DNA from: Marvania coccoides
Lineage: Eukaryota > Chlorophyta > Trebouxiophyceae > Chlorellales > Chlorellaceae
Reading direction: 5' to 3'
Length of the DNA stretch: 64,000 nt
Assembly: GCA_963854735.1 (NCBI GenBank)
Contig: OY978101.1
Coordinates: 992,001-1,056,000 of the forward strand
Within the stretch, counting starts at the first letter, position 1. Each line of letters begins with the position of its first letter. Position numbers and translations under genes: made by a program. Shown piece by piece: positions 31,291 to 41,184 of this stretch. The notes under the pieces were generated by a model. That model did no database searches. It had not been told where the DNA came from and saw nothing but the letters and a program-made list of their open reading frames with translations.

Positions 31291-31833
31291 AGAATAAGTG
31301 TAGAGGCCTACGCAATTGCGCTTCCGTAAACGGAAGAAAAGTATCAGGGTATATGCGGTTAAGTATTAGAACCCTTGAATATGCAGTGAGGTACTTTATA
31401 TGCTTGATATGCATGTCATCAATTCAAATATGCAAGGATAGAAACTACGAAAATAAATGTATGAACGGTGTTGAAATGCACTAGTGTAATGGAATTCCAT
31501 TAACGAGTACTGTATCCGTTCGTTAATGTTGCGTGTTTTCAAGGAAAACCATGGTTATTTTCTGTTATGTTTTTCCTTGTTTATATGTTAATATGTAGAA
31601 GGAAGCCCCCCATTCTATTCGCTTTGCCCATGCAACTAATAAATTCCTTTTATTAAAAAAATTGAAAACTGAATAGTGTTATTGGTGCAGGTTCCACAAG
31701 CAAAATAAACAAAAAATCAAATTCGTCAAGTATAAAAGAAAAATAAATAAAGGATAAAAAAGAAACTAGTAATGGATGCGTCAAAGCTTCTTTTTGTGTC
31801 AACGCTGCTTTGTAAGAAGAAGATCACAAGCAA
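31291..31833. other. Intergenic region downstream of the SLC35E3-like gene
   Basis: This is AT-rich DNA of about 540 bp. No gene, RNA or repeat is recognised apart from short A/T runs. Confidence 0.5.
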
Positions 31834-33047
31834 TCACCGATCTTGGGCTGGCGAGGGGCTCCTTGCCCTCCTCATTCTGGGCGACCCGCTCTTTCCCACC
31901 ACCGCCGTCTCCTCTTCCACCAGTCCGTTGACCCGCGCTGAGCTGGAAATGGAGGTCAGCTTCACCGGCTGTGGGGGCAGACCCGACATCGACACCGACT
32001 TGATGGGCAGGCTCATGCGTCCCTCCTGCAGCTTGATTTGGGTATACCATACAATCCCCAGCATGGCCACCCCAATGCCCGCCAGCTTCTTGGGCGGCAT
32101 GGAGTCCCCGAAGAACATCACACCGCCAGCCAGGATGATGACCGTCTTTATGTGGCCCACCACGTTGTAGGTCAAGCTGCTGGTGGCGCCAATCACCAAA
32201 AATGTGCTAAGGTTGACCAGGAGCCCCAAAATGGCGCTCAGCATGATGGCAGTCATGTTGGTGGGGCCGTATGGGTAGCCCAAAATCGTCTTGGGGGTGC
32301 GGGTGATCCAACCCATGGGCTCCATGAGCAGCACGAGGCCGCCCAGCAGGGCACCAGCCAGCGGCACGTACTGGTGCAGCAGCTGCATGCTGCCCAGCCC
32401 CAGCTCCTTCTGCTTCGCGCCCGCCCAGATCTGGTACAGTGCCGTGGCCACCACGCTGCCAAAGCCCACCAACAGGCCGCTGACGTTTGAAGAAATCTGG
32501 GGGTCGGTGACCGTGGCCAGGCCCACGCCCAAACACACCACCGCCACTGAGGCTGTGACCCTGGCGGACGACCTCTTGTTATAGAACACGGCGTCGATGG
32601 CCAGCACAGCCGGCGCCACCGCGATTTTGGTGATTTGGTAAAAGCCGACGGGGTTGAGGTTGAGGTTCAGATTGCACAGCACGATGTAGCCCACATAGGC
32701 TGCCGCGAGCGGGAGAAGTTTGAGCTTTGGCACCTCTTTTACCTCAAAAAGCCCAGCGTTCAGGAAGCCGTGCATCCCAAACAGCGTGAAGATGGTGTGG
32801 ATGAAGGTCAATGCGTACGTGAAGCTGAATTCAAACACCACAAACACTGCACATTTGAATTGGAGAGAGGGATGAGTAGATTTGAGGCTGTTTTTGGCCA
32901 GGCACCAGTCCCGGGGGTCTTGTGCCCATCAATGAAAACAGCCATCTCACCAGCCTTGTTGGCGAACACAATTCCAGTGGCCGACGCAATATTCATCAGC
33001 CCGTACACCACCGGCGCCATGGCTGGCGAGATCAACCCATCCAGCAT
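31834..33047 (-). CDS. Drug/metabolite-transporter family sugar-nucleotide or sugar-phosphate transporter, SLC35E3-like
   Basis: This is an integral membrane antiporter, expected in Golgi/ER or another endomembrane. Two exons (33047-32951, 32846-31834) give 369 residues with about ten hydrophobic segments. Family features include NIASATGIVFANKAVF near the N-terminus, the YQITKIAVAPAVLAIDAVFY helix (K/R-rich triose-phosphate-translocator signature), LGVGLATVTDPQ, and SSLTYNVVGHIKTVIILAGG, which matches the conserved TPT/SLC35E segment. The C-terminal 80 residues are polar and Ser-rich. No transit peptide is seen, arguing against the plastid TPT itself. Substrate unknown. Confidence 0.85.
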
Positions 33048-33176
33048 GTTTTGTTTTTAAACGTTCTATATTTAAGATTTCTCTACTTTTGCAGAAAGAT
33101 TCCAGTGTCAGCCATCTGAGTGTTGAAAGAGTTAGTTAATGTGGGTATTCATTTATTTATTTTGCAGAGAAAAAAA

Positions 33177-33497
33177 TGCAAAGGGGGAAGGAGTTCATTG
33201 TTGAAGCAAATCATGCTCAGCACCCCAACGGGCCCAACGGGAAATTGTCCCCAACGGTGAGCATGGTAAATTATTGGGTTCCTGACATCAATTTTCATCT
33301 TATCCGCTTGCGTGCTGCGCGTGCATGCCGGGAAATTCTCGATGGAAAATACGCAGCCCCTGGCAGAGCAGACGTTGCAGCTGCGGGAGGGCGTCGACAC
33401 TACCACTGGCTGGTTGTCGAGCACCCCAAGGCTGCGATCCTCAAAGCAGATATATATTACTCGCATCCTCCCCATGGTGACTCTTCATCGAGCTTAA
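33177..33497 (+). CDS. Possible small two-exon gene, unknown function
   Basis: Divergent from the transporter (130 bp between starts). A start ATG at 33177 opens a frame ending LSPT at a GTGAGC donor (33257/33258). A second exon after a TACGCAG acceptor (from about 33356) reads PLAEQTLQLREGVDTTTGWL and stops at 33497. Joined, this gives about 74 residues. The splice sites and codon use look real, but no family is recognised and the end of the gene may lie further on. From 33498 to 33738 nothing else is seen. Confidence 0.35.
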
Positions 33498-33738
33498 TAA
33501 TCCTCGGGGTACACTTGGTGAATGAAATATTCAGAAAAACAGAGTTACAAATGTCTGCTCATAAAAAATTAGAAATTTCATCAGTGATACTTATATATAT
33601 TCGTAGGTAAACAAAAACTCAGAAAGGCGACCAGCAAGTCCTACTAAAACTACAAGAAGAAGGAGGAGGGTCGGGGGCTTTGCATTGCCTTCCTACACGA
33701 CAAAACCCATTGAAAAAATGCTGTTGTTGTTGTTGTTG

Positions 33739-35781
33739 TCATTCAATCCCCTCCCACACCGCAAAATTTGGGCCGCTGTGCAGCAGGCTCCAGTCGCTCT
33801 TCCCCGTGTTCTTCTCGTCCTTGGGGGACCAGTGCCCCGGCCCGATCTTGACCGCCACTTTTTTGTCCACGATGGCGGCGTAGTAGTCGTTGAACGCCTT
33901 TTTCACCGCCACCTCGCTCTTGTAGTTGAGGCCAAACCGCTTGCGGATGCCCACCAGCTTGACAATGTGCTTCCGCAGGGAGTCGTCGTAAAAGTAGTGG
34001 TCCCAAAACACGCAGGGGGTGCCGGGGTGGGTCAGCAGGTAGGCATACCCCTCGGCCACGTGGTGCCACGGGAACGGCCAGTGCTGCAGCGTGCTCCCGG
34101 TGTCGTGGTTTTCCAAAAACGTAATGGCACGGGAGGCCCACAGCCCCAGCACCCCGGACGGTCGCCCCTGCGAGTCCGCCAGCCGCCAGTACTCCTTGCG
34201 CGACACCGCCTCCTGCAGGATGCCCTTGAGCGTAAAGTCAAACGCCGCGCACGTGCCGCCGGTGGCGTCGCACCAGTCCACGGTGCGCTGGCGGTGGCCG
34301 TCCTGGTTGTAGCTCAGCACGCCGTCGCTGTACGAGCAGGTGTCCCAGTACTCGCCAAACGCCAGCTCCGGCACAGTGGCGTTGACGTACTCGCCCGCAA
34401 ACTTGCCCTCGTACCCCTTCACAAAGTCAAACCGCCAGCCGTCAAAGCCGATGGAGTTGCGCAGCCACCGCATCCACTCGATGATATCTTTGCGCACGCG
34501 CTCCTGACCGTGGTCCAGGTTGGGCGCGGCCGGGTAGTCCTCCGTCTTCTTCCATCCCCCGCCGCCGCCAAACTGCGGGTTGTTAGAGCACACGACGCTG
34601 CTGTCCCACGCCAGGCGCCCCCCAAACTTGTTCCACTTGCCGTCCGACCCCTGGTAGTGCGCGCAGCGGTGGTTGATGACGATGTCTGCGATGGCCTTGA
34701 GCCCGTTGTCGTGCAGCACGGAGATTACCTGCCGCAACTCCGCCTCGGTGCCGTACTTGGAGTTGAGGTCGTACAGGTCGCGCGGCAGGTAGCCCTGCGA
34801 GGACACCGAGTCCGAGGAGGGCGGCATCCAAACGGCGGTGAACCCAACCTCCGCAATCTCTGGGGCCAGGTCGGCCAGCTTCTTGTACCACGGCTCCTTA
34901 CAGCTCTCCCAGTTGAAGCCCTGCAGGATGATCTCGTAGCCGTTGCCGGCCGCGGGGCCGGAGGGCTTCGAGGGCGGTGGCTGGAAGAACGAGGGAATGA
35001 CGGGCGCTGCGGCCTTCTGGACCGCCATCTCCATCTGCATGCGGCGGCTCGTCAGCAGCGCCTCCATCGCCGCCATCTTGCGCTCCAGCTGCGACGACGC
35101 CTCCCCACGCTCCGTCTGGCGCAGCAGCATAATCGCCTCGTCGGGAGGCGCGTCCTCCAGCAGCACGATCTCGCGCTCGGCCCGCACCAGCGACTGGGCG
35201 GCCTGCATGATCTCCGCCGCCGCCACCTCCAGCGCGTCCGCGGCCGCCGCGCTGGCCACCGCCTGCAGGGTGGCCTTGTCTGGGATGGCCGCTCCGTGGA
35301 TGGAGGGCATGGAGCTGCGGCTGCTGCCGGCCATCACCCGCATCAGCTTCTCCTCCAGCTCCGGCCACTTGTCCTCTACGATCTTGCTGCCATTGCCGTC
35401 GGTAACTTTGAAGAAATTGCACACCGCTCCTTCGGTCTCGGTGTTGATGTTGGCCGAGGTGACAATGACGTCGTTGGCCAAGAAAACCGACGTCATCTGC
35501 ATCAACAGCCCTGCGTCGTCCTCACCACAGATGTTGATGATGGTGCATGCAGGGTCAGAGGCGTTGTCAAAGGTAATCTGGGTGCCGCCGTCGGTGCCCT
35601 GCTCTGCTGCTGCTCCAGTCGCGTCGGGTGCAGCTACTCGCACTCTAAGAAGCCTCCTGGGCGGGGGCGTGACTACCGCAGGACGGAAGGCGGGGCGGCG
35701 AATCTGTATGCAAGTGGTTTTGCTGCTGGCGCCGCTCAGGCGACTAGGGTGAATCGTCGTGTAAGCCCTACCCAAAAGCAT
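33739..35781 (-). CDS. Alpha-amylase (GH13) with N-terminal ACT domain, plastid-type
   Basis: This endo-acting enzyme cleaves alpha-1,4 bonds in starch. The single exon encodes 680 residues. Residues 1-60 are Arg/Ser/Thr-rich, like a chloroplast transit peptide. An ACT-like domain spans about 75-150 (CTIINICGEDDAGLLMQMTS, FKVTDGNGSKI), like the ACT repeats of plant ACR proteins. A helical, Ala/Glu-rich linker follows. The GH13 barrel starts at about 282 (EIILQGFNWES). Region I is DIVINH (366-371), region II GFDGWRFDFVKG (nucleophile Asp452), region III FGEYWD (acid/base Glu477) and region IV ENHDTGST (Asp560). The C-terminus FAVWEGIE is the usual plant alpha-amylase end. It has an ACT domain where land-plant AMY3 has starch-binding CBM45 modules. 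This is the only long gene here without introns. Confidence 0.93.
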   Translation of the reverse strand: MLLGRAYTTIHPSRLSGASSKTTCIQIRRPAFRPAVVTPPPRRLLRVRVAAPDATGAAAEQGTDGGTQITFDNASDPACTIINICGEDDAGLLMQMTSVFLANDVIVTSANINTETEGAVCNFFKVTDGNGSKIVEDKWPELEEKLMRVMAGSSRSSMPSIHGAAIPDKATLQAVASAAAADALEVAAAEIMQAAQSLVRAEREIVLLEDAPPDEAIMLLRQTERGEASSQLERKMAAMEALLTSRRMQMEMAVQKAAAPVIPSFFQPPPSKPSGPAAGNGYEIILQGFNWESCKEPWYKKLADLAPEIAEVGFTAVWMPPSSDSVSSQGYLPRDLYDLNSKYGTEAELRQVISVLHDNGLKAIADIVINHRCAHYQGSDGKWNKFGGRLAWDSSVVCSNNPQFGGGGGWKKTEDYPAAPNLDHGQERVRKDIIEWMRWLRNSIGFDGWRFDFVKGYEGKFAGEYVNATVPELAFGEYWDTCSYSDGVLSYNQDGHRQRTVDWCDATGGTCAAFDFTLKGILQEAVSRKEYWRLADSQGRPSGVLGLWASRAITFLENHDTGSTLQHWPFPWHHVAEGYAYLLTHPGTPCVFWDHYFYDDSLRKHIVKLVGIRKRFGLNYKSEVAVKKAFNDYYAAIVDKKVAVKIGPGHWSPKDEKNTGKSDWSLLHSGPNFAVWEGIE

Positions 35782-36335
35782 CTTTCTGCAAAAATCAAAG
35801 GGCAGGGTATCAGGGGTTGGTTCTCGGAAGTGGCACCGCAGAGAGGGGGGGAGGGGGGGCGAATGAGCTGGCCCGAAACCCTGTTTCAGACCTAGACATC
35901 TATTTTCTCAAGATTGAAAATTTTGACGGCGCACCCACGCGCTGGGCTTCAGCCACGTAGGGTAAAAGCTGCGTTCGATACAACCCCTCTTTACCTTTGC
36001 CACGAAGAGTGGGCAGTTCATTGTTGCCCGGCCATATTGGGCTAAAACTTCTCAGAGGAGGAGGGCAGCGGCGGGTCAGGGGCAATGTACACTAAAAAAT
36101 AGTCGGCTAAAAATTGCATGTACGATGCTAAAAGTGTGCGCCGTTGGCTGGTTCGTTAAAATTCTTGCCTCCCATAAACCCTTCCTGAAAAAAGTGGCGG
36201 AACTCGCATGAGGCGGCTTTGATTGCCATTCATGCATACTATAACTAAACATCAAGACACAAAGGACCGATCGTGGACCCCCCGGGGCGATGATGTGTTG
36301 ATTTTTATATTCTCCCATAAAAAAATTTATAATTC
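35782..36335. other. Divergent intergenic region, ACT-amylase / PUS3
   Basis: The region is 554 bp between divergent starts and presumably holds both promoters. No other element is recognised. Confidence 0.5.
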
Positions 36336-37715
36336 ATGTCCATACAAAAAGTAGGCAGTGAACCCTCAAAACGACAGCGGCTCCCCAGCATGGCTGACAC
36401 GCTCGCGACGTTGCATGCCACGCTCTTCCCTGGAGAGACATTCACCGAGGAGCTGCGCGGCGCACTGGCGGCAAAGCTCAGGGAGGTGGCAGACGCGCTG
36501 GAGGCCCCCGCCCGGTCGCCCCGGAAAAGAAGGGAGCGCCGAGAGCTGGATTTTGGGCGGTACCAGCAGCGGCACGTTGCGCTCCAGGTGCTGTACCTGG
36601 GGCACGACTACCATGGGTTTGCGCGCCAAGACAGCACCGTCGACACCATCGAAGAGTGCCTGTTCGCCGCCTTGGTGAAGACCCGGCTCATTGCCGCAGA
36701 CTCGACTTGGCAGGGGATCAACTACTCGCGCGGAGGGCGTACCGACAAGGGCGTCAGCGGGCTGGGCCAGGTGGTTGCGCTGATGATGCGCTCGGCTGGG
36801 CTGGCAGGGGAGTCGCTTCTGCCGGAGGATGGAGAGTACGACTATCCCTCGCTGCTGAACAGTGTGCTGCCGCCTGCCATTCGCATTTTGGGGTGGACGA
36901 CCGCGCCAGACAGTTTCAACGCCCGCTTTAGCGCCCAATTCCGGGAGTACAAGTACTTTATTGTCAACGATGGGACGTTGAATATTGAGGCCATGCGGGA
37001 GGCGGCGCAGCACCTGGTGGGAGAGCATGATTTCCGGAATTTTTGCAAGGCCGACGTGCTTGCCGTCAGAAGTTTCATTCGTAGCGTGCTGGAGGTGCGG
37101 CTGGACATGACGCCTGGGCTGGAGTGGGGACAGCGAGGGATTCTGGAGCTGTACATTCGCGGCACGGCCTTTCTGTGGCACCAGGTACGGTGCATTGCGG
37201 CGGTGCTACTCATGGTGGGCCGAGGGCAAGAGCAGCCAAGCATAGTGTCCACCCTTTTGGACATCCAGAGCGTTCCTGCCAAACCGACATACGCCATGGC
37301 CTCCGACGAGCCGCTGCTGCTGTTTAGCTGTGCCTACACTGACCTTGTGTTCCGAAGAACAAAAAAAACGTACAAACAGGTGTTAGAGAGCGTGGATGCG
37401 GCCATATCGAGGTGAGGTCACAAAAAATAAATAGCCTTATCTCTGCTACCGTATGTGGTAGAAGAAAATTTACTCATCCGTCAATACTTTCGTTGCAGCC
37501 ATCTCACCCGCGCTGCAATGATTCATGCTATGGAGACAAGGCTGGGGGGGGATGAAGTAGAGCAAGCGGAAGCTGAAGAACTCAAGAAGAAGCCGCAGAG
37601 CTATGTCCCCTTACTGAGCAGGCCGGTGGAAGCTTCAATAGATGAGCGACGGCAGCGAGCGGCCGCGGCACTAGCAGCGCGGGGGCTTCTCCCGCCAACA
37701 GAATGGAATGCATGA
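36336..37715 (+). CDS. PUS3: tRNA pseudouridine(38/39) synthase, PUS3/DEG1 type
   Basis: The enzyme isomerises uridine 38/39 in the tRNA anticodon arm. Two exons (36336-37411, 37499-37715) give 430 residues. The TruA fold begins VALQVLYLGHDYHGFARQD. GGRTDKGVSGLGQVVAL carries the catalytic Asp at about 137; the GRTDKGVS form is characteristic of the PUS3 branch, whereas bacterial TruA has RTDAGVHA. Later motifs are FNARFSAQFREYKYFI and GTAFLWHQVRCIAAVLLMVG. The second exon encodes a charged C-terminal extension. No organelle presequence is obvious. Confidence 0.93.
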
Positions 37716-37764
37716 ATGCATGTGTGTGTTTTGATTAAATTTTATTATTATAGGGGTTTATTTG

Positions 37765-37870
37765 TAAATTCCCAGGACCACCCCGTCGCCTTTGCACGGT
37801 CTCCTTAGGGCACTCCCCCTAGGGCAGATCGAATACCAGAGTTTCTGGCCTGGCGTTGGAATTTTGTGAG
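37765..37870 (-). repeat. Short dispersed repeat (SINE-like), copy 3
   Basis: The minus strand shares AACGCCAGGCCAGAAACTCT, GGTATTCGATCTGCCCTAGG and GGGAGTGCCC with the copies at 8325-8470 and 9815-9910. Its end (CCTGGGAATTTACAAA) corresponds to TGAAAATTTAAAA in the other copies. Confidence 0.6.
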
Positions 37871-37912
37871 TTAGTATATTAGGGGGTTTATTTAGTGCAG
37901 TAATTTGCATTT

Positions 37913-37939
37913 ATAATTGTTTACTGAGTAAACAATTAT
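37913..37939. repeat. Perfect 12-bp palindrome with 3-base loop
   Basis: ATAATTGTTTAC (37913-37924), spacer TGA, then GTAAACAATTAT (37928-37939). Confidence 0.9.
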
Positions 37940-38000
37940 CAAGTTTAAACCAAGATGCAATTGGATGGAAGGAGAAAGGCTCCACAGGCACACAACTAAA

Positions 38001-38027
38001 TGTCACCGCGATGGTAACGCGGTGACA
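38001..38027. repeat. Perfect 10-bp GC-rich hairpin
   Basis: TGTCACCGCG (38001-38010), loop ATGGTAA, then CGCGGTGACA (38018-38027). It lies 142 bp before the VPS13 start codon, so it could fall in that gene's promoter or 5' UTR. Confidence 0.9.
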
Positions 38028-38168
38028 CTATAAACTAAACTCCCCTTCAAAATCCCCTAGCTGAGCAGTTGAAACAAATTTGAAATTTGCCTCCCCTCCT
38101 CACTCTATCCATCATTCCTGCATTCACAGCCCACTTCTAAAAAAATACCAATAAAAACTAGATGAAAA

Positions 38169-41117
38169 ATGGAGCGCCTGTTGACGCCTCTGGTGAATCG
38201 ATGGCTCCAAAAGTTCGTAAAGGGATCCCAAGAAGGGGCCTTCAAGGCCTCCCTCTCGGGCGGGGGTGGACTGATGCTGCACAACCTGGACCTCGATCTC
38301 AGCTCCGCGCTGCCAGCTGGCATCGAGTCCCGACGAGCCTTTGCCCGATCTTTTCGAGTTAAAATTCCGTGGACGGCTCTGAATACTCAGCCAATCGAGG
38401 TGAAACTAACGACCCTTTGGCTACGAATGACGATGCACGTGTGTCGTGCAGCACCCAATTGCCAAAATCTTGCCGGGGAGTACCCCCTCCCTCCTGAGAG
38501 GCACTCAAAAAGGTTCAAACAAAAAAACTCACTTGTCCCCCCCCCTACTATTGCGCTGCTCTTTGCAGGTGGTGTTCGACACGATGGAGATCGTGCTGTG
38601 CGAGGCTACACGTCCACATTTCGACGAGGCAGAGCCTGGGAGCAGCGAGCCGTCTGCCGAGGCGGACGGCAGCAGCAGTTGGCTGGGCGGCACATCTTGG
38701 TTGGGAAGCAACCTTCAATATATGATCCAGCGTGCCGGCCTCAATGTGAGCGTGACAATCAATAATCTGGTCGTCAAATGGCTCGACCGCAGCGGCGGCG
38801 AGTTTGCGCTTACTGTGGCCCTGGAAAAGCTCACGCTGGAGAGCTGTGCGGTTGAGGAGTGGTGGGAGCTTGTGGACAACCCTGAAGCGTGGTTGAAGAA
38901 GGTGTGCTCCGTCAAGGGGCTCAGCATCAGCCTAGATCACGCAGGCCCCTCGCTGCAGCCATTCATGCCGCTGCTCTGCCTCAGCAGCCTCAAGATCTCT
39001 GCGCTGCTGCCCATCTTTTCGTTCCTGGAAGGTGTGGAAATTGGAAACGACGAAGCCAGGGTGGCAGTAGAGGTGGATCTGGGCAGCATAGTGGGGGCGG
39101 CAAACGATCGACAGCTGCAGTGGGGCAACGCGCTGGTTTCCACCTGGCGAGCCACAGCGGGGCGAGAGGCTTCTCCTGGTGAAGACTCCGACACACAAGC
39201 TGCTGGTTCCAACACCGCAGAAGCTGCTGATCCTGGCGGCGTCGCTGCGACCGAGCAGGCAAGGGGAGCGAGCCTACCGACGACACCCCAAATTAAAGCT
39301 CTTGGCTTTTTCGGCAAGATTTGGGACTACGCAGTGGACGAAGCGGAGTATCTGAAGAGCTTGGAGTCTCAGGAGGAGATGGAGCAGCGGGGCAGCGCAG
39401 TTACCATGGCCGCGCCGCCAACGCAGGCAGAGCTCACCGTCAATTTGCTCAGCTTGCGTTTGCAGCTGAGCATGGCACCCGCCACCATGCGTTTGGACTC
39501 TGTGATCCCGCTGTTGGAGGGGGAGCTGGGGCCCACTCAGCTGCGCACGGCCTCGCTGGGCACTGCCATGCAAGACGTGGAAGTCGTGGTGGCAAGTCTG
39601 GCATTGCGGCACAACACAAATGCTGCAGCGGAGAGGGGGGCACCGACAGCATGGGAAAATTTTCTAGGAGTGAAGTCGAGTCCGCGTCCTCCCGGATTCT
39701 TCTCTCCAGCCACCGCAGCTGAGCGGAGTGCGGTGGAGATGCGGTGGAGCAGTAGCAGCCCTGCTGCAGGGCAGCAGCCTGCCTGTGATGTCCAAGCTGG
39801 ACAAGTTTGGGCTTTGAGCAGCCCTGCGTTAATGCACGCCCTCGAGCTTTGCTCCAGCTGGATATCACCACCACCACCTCAAGACGAAGAGAAAGTGCCA
39901 CCGCCCTTGCCGTCGAGTGAACAAGACGAAGAAGTGAGTGGCGTGCTGCCTCGGGTATGGGACAACGCGGGGATCTGGTCGGTCTCTGTGGCCGGTGTGT
40001 GCGTTGTGGCCGAGTGCAGCACCGCTGCAGCTGTGCTCCGGACCAGCGGCCCCATTTCTTACCTCTCAAAAGCTCCCCCGGGGTCTATCAGCGGACTTAC
40101 CGCCGCATTGGAGGTCTTTGTGACGGAAGATTTGTCCTGGAAAGGCAGCGACGATCGCAGCAGCCTTTTGATGGCAGCGGCAATCAGCAACGTCATCAAG
40201 TTGCATGGCGACTTTAATACGGCTCGCGATGGCCGAGTGGAGTTCGCCTTGGCCGTTTTCCCGGCGCATTTTGATATGGCGGGATGGCAGTTGGATGCGT
40301 TGATGGCCAGCATTGCTGCAAACACTGGTGGTGGCGGCAAGGGAAACGTTGCTGGGGCATTGCGGTGGCTGACCAGGGGACGCATCAGCCTGGAAAACGG
40401 TTTACACGTGGCTTGCTTGGACCTCAGAGCGCAGTTGCAAGAGTGGACGGTGGGTGCGGAGAGTGTTGTAGCAGCTCTGTTTGTTCCTGCCTCCCCCGCT
40501 GCCGAAGAGGCTCGCGAGGTGGCCGTCTCGCTGGAGATCACCAGCCTCCGTTCTTTTATATGCTCTTCCTTGGAGTATCTCGTCTCCTTGGAAATGGCTT
40601 CCCTGGACTGCGGGTACACTGTTGGCGCAGAATTACCGACATCGCATTCTGGCTCTCCGTTGGCACTGCTTACGAGTCTAGAGATGCGCGGGGGCGGCAA
40701 CTTAAGGCACATCGAGTGCCAGAGTTTGAACGTGGCAGCAGAGTCTATTACAATGCTGGCAGCGAGAGCTCTGGCTGCAAATATTGCCTCTAACCCAGCC
40801 AGTTTTTGCCGATCTGTCGCCGCAGCCGAAGAAGACAGGGGGGAGTCTGGCGAGGGAAATCATGCTGCAACGACAGTCTCGCTGGGCATGCTGTCGTTCA
40901 CGGCCTTTCCTCCGCTAGCAGTAGGCAATGATGCCTCAGCTGTGGGTCTCACCGGCTGGGCAGCTGCACTGTCGCTGCAGACCTCGGCCCAGTCCAGCAG
41001 CTACGTGGTTGGTAGCATGGAGGTGGCCCTTTTCCAAAACAGCGAAGGAGAGAAAAACATCTCAAAGGCCCTGAGGTATGCTTATACTATTATTTCATCC
41101 CCCACAGTGATTGCCTG

Positions 41118-41184
<67 letters not shown>

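Larger units (their letters stand above)
37716..38168. other. Intergenic region PUS3 / VPS13 with repeat and two palindromes
   Basis: This 453-bp region between two plus-strand genes carries SINE-like copy 3 (37765-37870) and two perfect short hairpins (37913-37939 and 38001-38027). The rest is unremarkable AT-rich sequence. Confidence 0.6.

Noticed and set aside
33685..35895. 736-codon plus-strand open frame
   Set aside because: It lies entirely antisense to the alpha-amylase, whose catalytic motifs are intact. The long frame is a by-product of GC-rich codons.
38001..38027. tRNA or small RNA gene
   Set aside because: Only one short stem-loop is present; no cloverleaf or pol III boxes fit around it. 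No tRNA, rRNA or CRISPR array was found anywhere in the window.
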